NCBI GenBank assembly: GCA_018897105.1
Contig: JAHILF010000041.1
Location: 1 to 64,000 of the forward strand
Length of the DNA: 64,000 nucleotides
Direction: 5' to 3'
Source of the DNA: Pseudomonadota bacterium
GTDB taxonomy: Bacteria; Desulfobacterota; Desulfobulbia; Desulfobulbales; SURF-16
A program made the translations under genes and the position numbers. Positions 7,627-16,857 of this stretch are shown piece after piece. Numbering within the stretch: position 1 is the first letter of the stretch; the number at the start of each line of letters is the position of its first letter. The notes beneath the pieces are model-generated. The model was not told the DNA's origin and did not search any database. It saw only the letters and a program-made list of their open reading frames with translations.

Positions 7627-9738
7627 ATGCAATCGATCATTGCCTTTCTCTCCCTTGCTGTCCTGACCATGACGCCGCTGATCTGGCGTTTGGTGCATAC
7701 GGGCAGAGGCGAACTCATCGGGCTCCTGTCCGAGGGCGGAGTGGGCCTTCTGCTGTTGGTCCTGCTCATCTGGAGCCCCCGCTGGCTGCGCGTGATCCTG
7801 GCAATGGTCTGGGCCGGCTTCATGATCGGCGCGAATGAACTGGTGGCGGCCATGAACCGCCTGCCCGCCTGGCAAGACCTGCACTACTTAACCAATCTTG
7901 ATTTCGTCAAGAACAGCACGGCCAGCTTCAACCTCTCCTCGCCCGCCCTGGTTTGGCCCCTGGCTCTGTCGGCGCTCTTGGTTTGTGTCCTGCCGCTTTC
8001 CCGACCCAAATGGCGATATGCCGTCATCGGCCTGGCCGCGGGCACCGTCATCCTGCTGATCCAGACCCGCCTTAGCCTTGAAAACGACGACCAGAGCGTA
8101 ATCGCCCGGCACAACGCCCTGCACTGGTTTATCATCGACACCTTCTTCGCCCCGCCACCGCTTACCGCCGAGGACCTGGCCAACTTCCAGCTGCCCCGGG
8201 GCCTGGACCGGGCCGATCTCGACGGTAAACCCTTGCTGGCCAAGGGGGCGGCCAAGAATGTCCTGATCGTCACCCTGGAGGGGATGCCGGGCCTCTACTA
8301 CCCCGAAATCCGCCAGGCCATGAGGGTTGATTACGACAAAGTCTCCATGGCCCGGTTGGCGGAAAGCACCCGGGATTCGATGCTGATCCCCGACTTTACC
8401 GTCCACGGCCATCAGACCATCCGAGGCCTCTACGCCTTGCTGTGCGGCGATTTCAGCAAACTATCCTGGGATACACCCAAGGCGGTGGAGTTGTCCGGCG
8501 ACCCGGAGCGGGCCAAGGAGTGCCTGCCGGAGCAAATGGCAGAAAAAGGTTGGGATACCCACTATCTGCAAGCGGCCGGGCTCGCCTTTATGGGCAAGGA
8601 CAGGTTCATGCCCTTAGTCGGGTTTCAGGAGGTTCACGGCTCGGAATGGTTTACGGAGCCCAATCCCTACCCCTTCGAGTGGGGGGTGGTCGACTCGGTT
8701 TTCTTTCGCGGTGCCCGTAACTATATCGCCGCCCTGCAGCAGAAGCATCGGCCATGGATGCTGACCCTGCTGACGGTGGGCACCCATCAACCCTACGCCG
8801 TGCCCGACAATGTCGTAGCTCAATACCCCGACCGCCGGGCTGCTACCGTGGATCTGCTGGATCAGTCGGTGGGACAGTTCATCGAAGACCTGCGGCAGGA
8901 CGGGGTGCTTGAGGACACGCTGGTGATCGTGACTTCCGACGAGTCCCATGGCTCGGAATTAGCCGAGTGGGTTAGCAGTTGGGGGCTGGGGATCATCCTC
9001 GCCCCGGAGGACGGGCAGCTGCCGCGCCTCAAGCTGGGGGGATATGGCTTGGTGGACACCGAGGTGTCCATTCTCGATTACCTGGGACTGCCGATTCCCG
9101 CCGGAGTGGTGGGTAGAAGTTTCTTCCGCGACTACCCTACGCCGAGGGAAATGGTCTCCTACACCACCTCTAAACGCCGCTGGCATACGGCCGACAACCT
9201 TCGCTACGAGTGCTCCGATGACGGCCGCTGCCGGGTGGGCAGGGCAGACAGCCTGTTGGGGCCGCCACCGGCCGAGTTTCTGCAGGACAAGGAGGGGAGG
9301 AGGAATCCGATCTTTCTCATCGTAGGCGCTCTGGATCACAAACTTCTCCCCCAACACGGGGTCCGGGTGCTGAAGTTCGCCAGCGGCGAGATCCGTCAGC
9401 TGCGGGAGAAGATAAGGAATGAGTGGTCGGACAACCTGGTGGGCGCCCAAGACCTTGATTTCCCGGCCAACTCCAAGGTTCATGTCTCGATCCGGGTGAA
9501 AGTGCTCCAGGCGACTGCGGAGGGGGTTCAACTCCGGTTGGTGTTAAAGATGTGGCAAGGGACCATCAACAGTATCCAACACGCGGGGTTCCCGCTCCTC
9601 CATGCTCAGGAGGAAGGGAAACTCGAATTCTCCTTCGACAACCCGGTGGCCCGGCAGTCCTTCTCCTTCCATCTCCTGGGGGAGGGCAAGGACGCAAGTA
9701 TTCAGATGGAGGAGTTCAACGTTACCATTGAGAATTGA
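7627..9738 (+). CDS. LTA synthase-like phosphoglycerol transferase (sulfatase family) with C-terminal extension
   Basis: A 703-residue inner-membrane protein. Four to five membrane segments lie within residues 1-150, and a long external domain follows. The alkaline phosphatase/sulfatase-fold landmarks of LtaS/OpgB are present: VLIVTLEGM with Glu218 as metal ligand, GHQTIRGLYALLCG with Thr264 as the likely nucleophile, TVGTHQPY, LLDQSVGQFIEDL and TSDESHGS. Residues after about 520 are an extra domain containing a C(S)DDGRC segment and a beta-rich tail. Such enzymes in Gram-negatives transfer phosphoglycerol (or phosphoethanolamine) to periplasmic glucans, as OpgB does. Pairing with the glycosidase-like gene supports a glucan target. 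The end overlaps the convergent small gene by 17 bases. Confidence 0.82.
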   Translation: MQSIIAFLSLAVLTMTPLIWRLVHTGRGELIGLLSEGGVGLLLLVLLIWSPRWLRVILAMVWAGFMIGANELVAAMNRLPAWQDLHYLTNLDFVKNSTASFNLSSPALVWPLALSALLVCVLPLSRPKWRYAVIGLAAGTVILLIQTRLSLENDDQSVIARHNALHWFIIDTFFAPPPLTAEDLANFQLPRGLDRADLDGKPLLAKGAAKNVLIVTLEGMPGLYYPEIRQAMRVDYDKVSMARLAESTRDSMLIPDFTVHGHQTIRGLYALLCGDFSKLSWDTPKAVELSGDPERAKECLPEQMAEKGWDTHYLQAAGLAFMGKDRFMPLVGFQEVHGSEWFTEPNPYPFEWGVVDSVFFRGARNYIAALQQKHRPWMLTLLTVGTHQPYAVPDNVVAQYPDRRAATVDLLDQSVGQFIEDLRQDGVLEDTLVIVTSDESHGSELAEWVSSWGLGIILAPEDGQLPRLKLGGYGLVDTEVSILDYLGLPIPAGVVGRSFFRDYPTPREMVSYTTSKRRWHTADNLRYECSDDGRCRVGRADSLLGPPPAEFLQDKEGRRNPIFLIVGALDHKLLPQHGVRVLKFASGEIRQLREKIRNEWSDNLVGAQDLDFPANSKVHVSIRVKVLQATAEGVQLRLVLKMWQGTINSIQHAGFPLLHAQEEGKLEFSFDNPVARQSFSFHLLGEGKDASIQMEEFNVTIEN

Positions 9739-9982
9739 TTCCAACATCAAGGGATTTCGTCTCCATTATTTTGCCATCAATTGTTTTGGCAACCTCAACA
9801 CCGGTAATTGTTCTGCATACATCGATAGCATTCCCCTCGGCATACACTCTGGAATTCAGGGGAGCAAACAGCATGATGCCGATTGTTAATAAACATAGCA
9901 GAAGGTGACCTGAAAACTTGAAAAGCAACATTCCGGGACGTGCTTTTTCTGTCATCAATACATCATGATGCCATATTCTCAT
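9722..9982 (-). CDS. Small exported protein, unknown
   Basis: An 86-residue frame with a positively charged start, a hydrophobic stretch (HLLLCLLTIGIMLFAPL) and a likely cleavage after VYA, leaving a mature peptide of about 40 residues with one Cys. Start at 9982 is preferred because AGGA lies 8 bases upstream; longer starts at 9988 and 9997 are possible. No family is recognised. It converges with, and slightly overlaps, the end of the phosphoglycerol transferase gene. Confidence 0.4.
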   Translation of the reverse strand: MRIWHHDVLMTEKARPGMLLFKFSGHLLLCLLTIGIMLFAPLNSRVYAEGNAIDVCRTITGVEVAKTIDGKIMETKSLDVGINSQW

Positions 9983-10087
9983 GTTCATTTTCCTCATCGT
10001 AATTATTAATCGGATAACACTTCGGCAGTCAGCCAAGCGGCTGAATACCGGGAATAGGGGTGCTTGCTGGTCAGCGGAAACTTGGTG

Positions 10088-10916
10088 TTATTGCTCGGTT
10101 GACTCATCGTACCTGCGCCAGGTACCGTCAGGGTCAAAGACAGTCATTGCCGCCGCTGTCGCGGCCGTGTCCTCGCCCAGGTCTTTCTCATAGACAATAC
10201 CTTCCTGGTTGACGATGAAGGTCATGATGCCAGAGGCCCCGTACTTGGCGGGATAGGCGACCAGGGCAAAGCCGAGGACCATTTTGCCGTTTGCCACATA
10301 ATTAAAGGCGCCGCCGGTGGCATGCCCGCCCTGGGCCTTGAGGATTTTGAAATAATAGCCGTGATAGGCTTCGGGCGGGATATCATCCAGTCCACCTGTA
10401 TACCCTCCTTAGTGGCCTTGGCGATCAACGGACCGAAAGGGCTCTCCTCTTCACCCTGCTTTGTTTCCCAGTAGAGGTCGTCCTTTTTACCCTCGCCGCT
10501 GATAAACTTCTGGGCGAACTCCGTACCTTCGCCCTTGCGTTTCATACAGGCGTACTCACGCTGGGCATCGGTATAGGCATGCATCACTTCGATGGTGTGC
10601 AACTCGTTTCTGCCGATGCGTCGATTGAGGATTTCCTCCTTGCCTGCAGGGGTGTCGAAGAGCCAGGCCTCCCCCTGCCGGACCATGGGTATCGGGAAAG
10701 GATAATCCTTGTGGCCGACCTGCAGCACTGCGCGGCCTTCGTTTTCCTGCTCGATACTTTTTTTCTCCTCTGATTATTCCTGTCAACCCTGATCTTGTTC
10801 GGTTCGCTATAGTCATCCTGGGCCTGAGCCGGGTGCGGCAACAGGGCAGGGCAGAAAACCAGGGGAAAAGTGATGAATAAGTCGAGGAGCAGATGGAAGA
10901 TGGTGGCTGCCTTCAT
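10088..10916 (-). pseudogene. Frameshifted DUF2950 exported protein gene
   Basis: The start at 10916 has an AAGGAGG site and a signal peptide (MKAATIFHLLLDLFITF ending in QAQ). The body is clearly DUF2950: DYPFPIPMVRQGEAWLFDT, KEEILNRRIGRNEL, DAQREYA, ESPFGPLIAKA, then in another frame EAYHGYYFKILKAQGG and GFALVAYPAKYG with the terminal EKDLGEDTAA. A frame change lies near 10390 and another near 10740-10760, and the usual first 80-100 residues after the signal peptide are missing. DUF2950 genes usually travel with DUF3300, which is not here. The function of the family is unknown. Confidence 0.82.
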
Positions 10917-11065
10917 GATACCTCCTTCAGAGGTCCGCACAGAAATAATTTCACATTTTTGCATCCTGGTTCAGGGGTGGGTGGGTGGTCGCTCAATGGT
11001 AAAATCATCGCCATCGGTCTGCTGCGCCGGCGGTTTCGCCCAACTGACTTGTGCGATCAATTGGA

Positions 11066-12304
11066 TCATTGTTTGAAAAGTGGTGATGGGGCAAAGCGCT
11101 GTCTGATGGAGGTGATATCTCTTTTTCGGGCCAGAAAAAGGTCTACCAGCTCCGGGTCGAACTGGGAGCCCTTGCCTTTTTCAACCTCGGAAAAAGCCAG
11201 GTCCGTATTCCAGGCCTGTTTGTAAGGACGTTCTGAGGTCAGCGCATCAAAGACATCGCAGATGGCGGCGATTCTGCCAGGCAGGGGGATTTCTTCCTGG
11301 CAGAGGCCGGTTGGATAGCCTGTGCCGTCCCACCGTTCATGGTGGGTGAGGGCAATGCCTTTGGCCATTCTCAGAAGGGGCGTGTCGTTGCCTGAGAGGA
11401 GCTTTGCGCCGATGATGCTGTGGTTTTTCATGATCGCAAATTCCTGATCGGTGAGTCTGCCCGGCTTGTGGAGAATGGACTCGGCAATGCCCAGTTTGCC
11501 CACATCGTGCATGGCCGTGGCATGGAAAATCAGCTGCCGCTCCTCTTCGCTTAATCCGGCCGCCTGGGAAAGGATATCGCAGTAATGACTCATTTTGGTG
11601 ATGTGCGGTCCGGTGCAACTGTCTCTGAACTGGGCGGCCTGGGCCAGGCGGTAGATCATTTCCAGCTGCATCTTCCACAGCTCTTTATTCTGCTGCTCGA
11701 TCTTATGTTCGAGTTCGGCGTGCCTGCTGAGCAACAGCGCTTTTTCCTGCTGCTCCTGCTCGTGGGCCATCATCTCCATGGTGACATCCGTCAGGGAGCC
11801 GAAGGAGAGGCAGACCTGGTCCTCGGCAAAAGATTCCACCGAGGCCTGATCCTTCAACCAGATTGCCGGCCGGTCTTTTAAGGATATCTTGTAAACAGCT
11901 TCAATGGTTCCCTTGCTTTTTCCCTCATTGCGCAATTCTTCCTGGCGAAACGCCAGATCATGGTGATCAAGAATTTTCTTGTTGATTTTTTCATTGTCGG
12001 AACCGTAATGGTAGGTAAGACGCTGCAGGACGCTGTCTCGGAAGATTTCAGCAACTTCGCAGGATTGGCAGCCGAGAAGCTGCAGCAGACGGTTGCCGAC
12101 AAATTCATACCATATGGATTTGTCGGAGTTCTCGCGCCAGGCGGAAATGTATGGAATGGAAGGATTGGCGTTGACGCTGAAACTACGGAAGAGACTGATG
12201 GCCTCGGCAACCCGTTTTTTGAGGTTATTGCTGAACTCGCCGTTGAGGATGCGGCCACAGTAATCACGATCAAAAATCCAGTTGGAATCCTGCTGATTGC
12301 TCAT
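11066..12304 (-). CDS. HD-GYP domain protein, probable cyclic-di-GMP phosphodiesterase
   Basis: About 412 residues. The N-terminal half (to about 190) is a PAS-like sensory region with no membrane segment. A coiled coil (EQEQQEKALLLSRHAELEHK region) leads into an HD-GYP domain. The metal-binding HDVGK and the signature HHERWDGTGYPTGL are intact, as are HSIIGAKLL and ICDVFDALTSERPYK, so hydrolysis of c-di-GMP is expected. The ATG at 12304 is preferred over GTG at 12313 because GAGG then has 8-base spacing. It is divergent from typA. The opposing GGDEF protein encoded at 16.9-18.0 kb suggests an active c-di-GMP network. Confidence 0.88.
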   Translation of the reverse strand: MSNQQDSNWIFDRDYCGRILNGEFSNNLKKRVAEAISLFRSFSVNANPSIPYISAWRENSDKSIWYEFVGNRLLQLLGCQSCEVAEIFRDSVLQRLTYHYGSDNEKINKKILDHHDLAFRQEELRNEGKSKGTIEAVYKISLKDRPAIWLKDQASVESFAEDQVCLSFGSLTDVTMEMMAHEQEQQEKALLLSRHAELEHKIEQQNKELWKMQLEMIYRLAQAAQFRDSCTGPHITKMSHYCDILSQAAGLSEEERQLIFHATAMHDVGKLGIAESILHKPGRLTDQEFAIMKNHSIIGAKLLSGNDTPLLRMAKGIALTHHERWDGTGYPTGLCQEEIPLPGRIAAICDVFDALTSERPYKQAWNTDLAFSEVEKGKGSQFDPELVDLFLARKRDITSIRQRFAPSPLFKQ

Positions 12305-12540
12305 CTGGTTCACCTCATCGTCAAATTGTGTTATATTAATTATAGCAAGCTGTTTGAGCCGTATGTCAAGAAAATATGAAGATACAGGAAAATAAGTTGC
12401 AGTTCCAGGAGCGCGAAAATATTTTTTATCTTGTTTTAAGAGTAAATGTGATTTAATATATCAAATTTTTTGGTGGATTTTCCGGGGACAGTTTCGTCCC
12501 TGCAGGTATCAGCCATAAGGACATTTGAGTAAACGAGGAT

Positions 12541-14331
12541 ATGGATCAGGCAAAAATAAGAAATGTGGCAATTATCGCCCATGTTGATCATGGCAAGACA
12601 ACTCTGGTGGATCAGCTTTTTAGGCAGAGCGGCATGTTCCGTTCCAATCAGGCGGTTACCGAACGTCTCATGGATTCCATGGATCTGGAGAAGGAAAGAG
12701 GCATCACCATCTCCTCCAAGAATGGATCATATAATTTCAAGGATTACTGGATTAATATTATCGATACCCCTGGCCATGCCGACTTCGGCGGCCAGGTTGA
12801 GCGGGTGCTGCGCATGGCGGACGGCTGTCTGCTACTGGTGGATGCCCAGGAAGGCCCTATGCCCCAGACCTATTTCGTGCTGAAAAAGGCGCTGGCCAAT
12901 TCGCTGCCGATTATCGTGGTCATCAATAAGATCGACAAGCCGGCAGCCCGCTGTGACTGGGCCGTGGATCAGGTTTTTGATCTCTTTGTCAAGCTCAATG
13001 CCCCGGATGAACTGCTTGAGTTTCCTGTTGTCTATGCCTCGGCCAAGCAGGGCTATGCGCTGCGCACCCTTGATGAAAAAAACAGCAACATGGATCCCAT
13101 TTCAGAAATGATCGTTTCCGCCATCCCGGCGCCCTCCGGCAGTATCGATGCCCCGTTGCAAATGCAGGTCAATACCATCGACTACTCGCCCTATCTGGGC
13201 AGGCTCGGTATCGGCAAGGTAGTGAACGGCACCCTGAAGATCAACAGGGATATTGCCGTTTCCCGCCGGGACGGCTCTATTTCCCCCATCCGGATCTCCA
13301 AAATTTTCCGTTTTGAGGCCAATGAAAAAATTGCCGTCTCCGAAGCCTGTACCGGTGAAATCGTTGCCGTGGCAGGCATGGAAGACGTGACTGTGGGCGT
13401 CACCTTTACCGATCCTCTTGATCCGCGGCCCCTGCCGCTGATTGAGATTGATCCTCCCACGCTGTCCATGAACTTTGTGCCCAATGATTCTCCTTTTGCC
13501 GGGCGGGAAGGGAAATATGTCACCTCCCGGCATATTGAGGAACGTCTGTCCAGGGAGACCCTGGCCGATGTGGCGCTGCACGTGCAGCCCTTAACCGAAG
13601 GCGTCGGTTACAAGGTTTCCGGCAGGGGCGAGCTGCATCTTTCCATCCTCATTGAAAAAATGCGGCGGGAAGGCTACGAGTTCCAGGTCACCAGGCCCCA
13701 GGTCATCATGAAGGAGGAAAACGGCAAACAGCTTGAGCCCTATGAGGAGCTGACCATTGATGTGGATGAGCAGTACCAGGGCGTGGTGATTGAAAAACTG
13801 GGCAAACAGAAGGGTCAGATGCTGGAAATGCATAATGCGAACAACATGGCCAAACTGATTTACAAAATTCCCACCCGGGGACTCCTTGGCTTCCGTTCCC
13901 AGTTCATGACCGACACAAAGGGTATGGGCATCATGAACTATGTCTTTGCCGAATACGGTCCGTATGCCGGGGAGATCACCAACCGGGTCAACGGCGTCCT
14001 GATCGTCAAGGAACCATGCACAACGGTGGCCTATGCGCTTTTTAATCTGCAGGAAAGGGGCCGGATTTTTCTCGCCCCTGGCATTGATGTGTATACCGGC
14101 CAGATTATAGGTGAAAATACCCGGCCTGCGGACATGGTGGTCAATCCGGCCAAGGGTAAGAAACTCACCAACATGCGTGCCTCGGGTTCCGATGAGGCAG
14201 TCACTCTCACCCCGCCAAGGCCGATGAGCCTGGAAGACTGCATTGCCTATATCAACGATGACGAACTGGTTGAGGTGACTCCGGCTTCCATTCGACTGCG
14301 GAAACGCAAGAATGGCAACTGGAAGCCGTAA
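12541..14331 (+). CDS. typA: GTP-binding protein TypA/BipA
   Basis: A 596-residue translational GTPase of usual length. The G1 motif [10 protein letters not shown], the switch region ERGITI, G3 DTPGHADF and G4 NKIDK are all present, followed by the EF-G-like domains ([21 protein letters not shown]) and the BipA-specific C-terminal domain ([22 protein letters not shown]). It acts on ribosomes in 50S assembly and stress or low-temperature growth. It is monocistronic: a divergent gene lies upstream and a strong terminator follows. The leader contains a small GGGAC/GTCCC hairpin at about 12484-12510. Confidence 0.97.
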   Translation: MDQAKIRNVAIIAHVDHGKTTLVDQLFRQSGMFRSNQAVTERLMDSMDLEKERGITISSKNGSYNFKDYWINIIDTPGHADFGGQVERVLRMADGCLLLVDAQEGPMPQTYFVLKKALANSLPIIVVINKIDKPAARCDWAVDQVFDLFVKLNAPDELLEFPVVYASAKQGYALRTLDEKNSNMDPISEMIVSAIPAPSGSIDAPLQMQVNTIDYSPYLGRLGIGKVVNGTLKINRDIAVSRRDGSISPIRISKIFRFEANEKIAVSEACTGEIVAVAGMEDVTVGVTFTDPLDPRPLPLIEIDPPTLSMNFVPNDSPFAGREGKYVTSRHIEERLSRETLADVALHVQPLTEGVGYKVSGRGELHLSILIEKMRREGYEFQVTRPQVIMKEENGKQLEPYEELTIDVDEQYQGVVIEKLGKQKGQMLEMHNANNMAKLIYKIPTRGLLGFRSQFMTDTKGMGIMNYVFAEYGPYAGEITNRVNGVLIVKEPCTTVAYALFNLQERGRIFLAPGIDVYTGQIIGENTRPADMVVNPAKGKKLTNMRASGSDEAVTLTPPRPMSLEDCIAYINDDELVEVTPASIRLRKRKNGNWKP

Positions 14332-14361
14332 AATCCGTTGGATTTGTGTTCACACCCACCA

Positions 14362-14397
14362 CAAAAAAAACGACCCTGAAAAGGGTCGTTTTTTTTT
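14362..14397. terminator. Strong bidirectional rho-independent terminator
   Basis: ACGACCCT and AGGGTCGT pair around a GAAA tetraloop (14370-14389). An A run lies before the stem and a T run of nine follows, so it serves both typA and the convergent membrane protein gene. Confidence 0.93.
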
Positions 14398-14449
14398 GTG
14401 GTGAATGGTGAAACAGCGCGAAAGGTTCCTCTAGCCTCAAGAGATGATT

Positions 14450-15772
14450 TTATACCAGGGGACTCATGCCCTTGTTCTCAAAATTCGTCTCCATGGCTTG
14501 TTGGCGGAGTTCGAGAATTTTATCAATGGCACCATTTATTTCTTCATCCTCGAACATGACATTGTCGGCCTGTTTCCCTTGGATATCCTTGAAAAAATGG
14601 GTAATTTTCAGTTCAGCGGTCGGTTTCGCCGGAACAAAGAGATCGTTTTCCTCACTGCTGACCGGCAGGATTTTTCCTATCTCCAGCAGCCGGGCAAGGG
14701 CGCTTCTGACAAAACTTTCGGATAAGCCCAGCCGGTTGCTGATTGTTGCCGGAGCGGATGGGCCATTGCCCCTGTCAAAAGTCAGGCAGATGGTAAGTAA
14801 AACTGCCAGACTTATTTTTTCATTGCTGGCAAAGTTGATGTCTTTTTCAAATTCCAGGGGATGAAATTTGCCTGCGTTCTGGCAGGCGAAATTGAGGACC
14901 CCTCCAAACAGCACCAGAATCCAGGTCGTCTGCAGCCAGATCATGAAAATAGGCACCGAGGCGAAGGTACCGTAAATGGCATTGTATTTGGCCACTCCGA
15001 TCTGGAATTTAATAAAGATGATCTGGGTCAGCTGCCAGAGGCAGCCGGTGATGGTGCCGGCCAGCAGGGCAGGAAAGACCCGCACTGTGGTGTTCGGTAT
15101 GATAACAAAGAGCAGAGTCAGAATGAGAATGCTTGATATCCAGGGAATACTGAGGAAAAAGAGTTTCATTGCCCCGGCAAAAAGGCCGATCTCCAGCAGT
15201 TTTTGGGTAAAGGCATGGCTGCTCAGTGTGGTGGAAAGACCGAGGGTTACCGCCAGGAGCAGAGGACCGATAATGAGGATGGAGAGGTAGTCGCTCGCTT
15301 TTCTGATGAAAGTGCGCGGTTTTTTTATGGACCAAATCGTATTGAATGAGGCTTCGATCTGGCCGAGCATGGAAATCGCCGTATAGGCAATAAACAAGAG
15401 TCCGATGGAGCCGAGGGCGGCTACATTGGTATTATTGACATATTCGACGATTTTGGGAGCCAGGTCCGAGGCGATTTCACCCCCCACCGCCTTCTCCAGC
15501 AATAGCGGTTCGATTTTGTCCTGGATGCCGAAGCCCTTGGCAATGGAAAAAATCATGGCCAGCAGGGGAATGAGAGACAGCAGAAAGGTAAAGGAAAGGG
15601 CGGAGGCATGGTTGAGCAGTTGTTTGTTGAAGGGGGCCCGGGCCGCAATGATGCAGACTTTGGCCATCCGCAGCATGAGTCTTTTTATTAGTGGAAGCTC
15701 GGTTTCCCGCAGACTCCAGATCGATCCGTTCCCAGGGTTAATTTGCAGAAAGCTTTTCATTTCCGGTTTCAT
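14450..15772 (-). CDS. YihY/UPF0761 (BrkB-like) family membrane protein
   Basis: About 440 residues with six hydrophobic segments between about 55 and 310, typical of the YihY family once misnamed ribonuclease BN. Landmarks are HASALSFTFLLSLIPLLAM, SFNTIWSIKKPR and NAIYGTFASVPIFMIWLQ. The last 130 residues are a cytoplasmic domain with a winged-helix look (ISNRLGLSESFVRSALARLLEIG). The upstream mscS stop lies inside this reading frame, so starts at 15808, 15784, 15772 or 15760 would all overlap mscS; 15772 is chosen as a compromise and is uncertain. The function of the family is not settled. Confidence 0.85.
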   Translation of the reverse strand: MKPEMKSFLQINPGNGSIWSLRETELPLIKRLMLRMAKVCIIAARAPFNKQLLNHASALSFTFLLSLIPLLAMIFSIAKGFGIQDKIEPLLLEKAVGGEIASDLAPKIVEYVNNTNVAALGSIGLLFIAYTAISMLGQIEASFNTIWSIKKPRTFIRKASDYLSILIIGPLLLAVTLGLSTTLSSHAFTQKLLEIGLFAGAMKLFFLSIPWISSILILTLLFVIIPNTTVRVFPALLAGTITGCLWQLTQIIFIKFQIGVAKYNAIYGTFASVPIFMIWLQTTWILVLFGGVLNFACQNAGKFHPLEFEKDINFASNEKISLAVLLTICLTFDRGNGPSAPATISNRLGLSESFVRSALARLLEIGKILPVSSEENDLFVPAKPTAELKITHFFKDIQGKQADNVMFEDEEINGAIDKILELRQQAMETNFENKGMSPLV

Positions 15773-16850
15773 GGGATGAGGCATGCTCCTTGTCAAAATG
15801 AAGGTCAAGCTGGGGAAAGGGTATTGTCACGCCCTCTTGGTTGAAGGCTTTATAGATCGATTTTAGCAGATGATGGGTCTGCAGTCCTTTTTCTCTCGGG
15901 TCTTCCACCCAGAGAAGCAGTTCGAAATCCAGGGAAGAGGCGCCAAAGCTGCGCATCCTTACCCGGGGTTCCGGATCCTGGACCACATTGGCGGTATTGG
16001 CGGCCACCCGCAGCAGAACAGCTTCCACCTGGTCAATATCGCTGCCGTAGGCAACACCCACCGGGATACGGATGCGAAAACGGGAGATTGGCGCGCTTTC
16101 ATTGATTATTTTTGAGTTGGCCAGAATGGAGTTGGGGATGGTGATGAGCACGTCGTCACGGGTCATTATCCTGGTTGAGCGGATGCCGAGTTCCACCACT
16201 TCACCGCGGTCCCCGTTATCGATGATGACGTAATCTCCAACCTTGAAGGTTTTGTCCATAAAGAGGCTGATGCCGCCGAAAAAGTTGGATAAGGAATCCT
16301 TGGCAGCCATGGCCACGGCAATACCTGCAATACCGGCGGAAGCAAAAAAAGGGGTGAGATTGACCCGCCATATGGAGAGCAGCCAGTATATGCCGGAAAC
16401 GATAACGATGATCTTGACAAGCTTGCGGATAAGGATGACCAGGTCGTTGCCTATCTTTTCACTGGCCACCCTGGTAAAGATATTCTGTGCGGCCAGAAAA
16501 CTGATCATTCTGATCGTGGTGACGAGCCAGATGAGCAGGATGCTGCTTTTTATGCTGTTTGGCAGAACGGTATTCCAGAACGGCGGAAGGGGCCTCAGGC
16601 TTAAGGCATGGGTCAAACCCAGTGCCAGAACAGACCAGTAAACAGGGGTGTGGAGAAAATCAAGAAGCTGGTCGTCGAATTGGAAGGAGGTTCTGCGGGC
16701 AATGCGCCGCAGGATTTTTTCAATAAAGAGATCAATCAGCTTTGCCAGCAGAGCGTAAATAAAGACGATCACCAGCTGTTTGATCAGCAGATGTTCTTCC
16801 AGATAGTGAAACAGATAGTGAAATTGGCTGATGAGGTCTTCGATCTTCAT
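15738..16850 (-). CDS. MscS-family small-conductance mechanosensitive channel
   Basis: A 370-residue inner-membrane protein. About four hydrophobic segments precede the pore-lining helix region (FFASAGIAGIAVAMAAKDSLSNFFGG), followed by the conserved beta domain (FKVGDYVIIDNGDRGEVVELGIRST, ITIPNSILANSKIIN) and the C-terminal alpha/beta domain. It opens under membrane tension to release solutes on osmotic downshock. It overlaps the YihY-type gene downstream and lies only 7 bases after the GGDEF-PilZ gene, so the three form one operon. Confidence 0.92.
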   Translation of the reverse strand: MKIEDLISQFHYLFHYLEEHLLIKQLVIVFIYALLAKLIDLFIEKILRRIARRTSFQFDDQLLDFLHTPVYWSVLALGLTHALSLRPLPPFWNTVLPNSIKSSILLIWLVTTIRMISFLAAQNIFTRVASEKIGNDLVILIRKLVKIIVIVSGIYWLLSIWRVNLTPFFASAGIAGIAVAMAAKDSLSNFFGGISLFMDKTFKVGDYVIIDNGDRGEVVELGIRSTRIMTRDDVLITIPNSILANSKIINESAPISRFRIRIPVGVAYGSDIDQVEAVLLRVAANTANVVQDPEPRVRMRSFGASSLDFELLLWVEDPREKGLQTHHLLKSIYKAFNQEGVTIPFPQLDLHFDKEHASSHETGNEKLSAN

Positions 16851-16857
16851 GGCTCAA

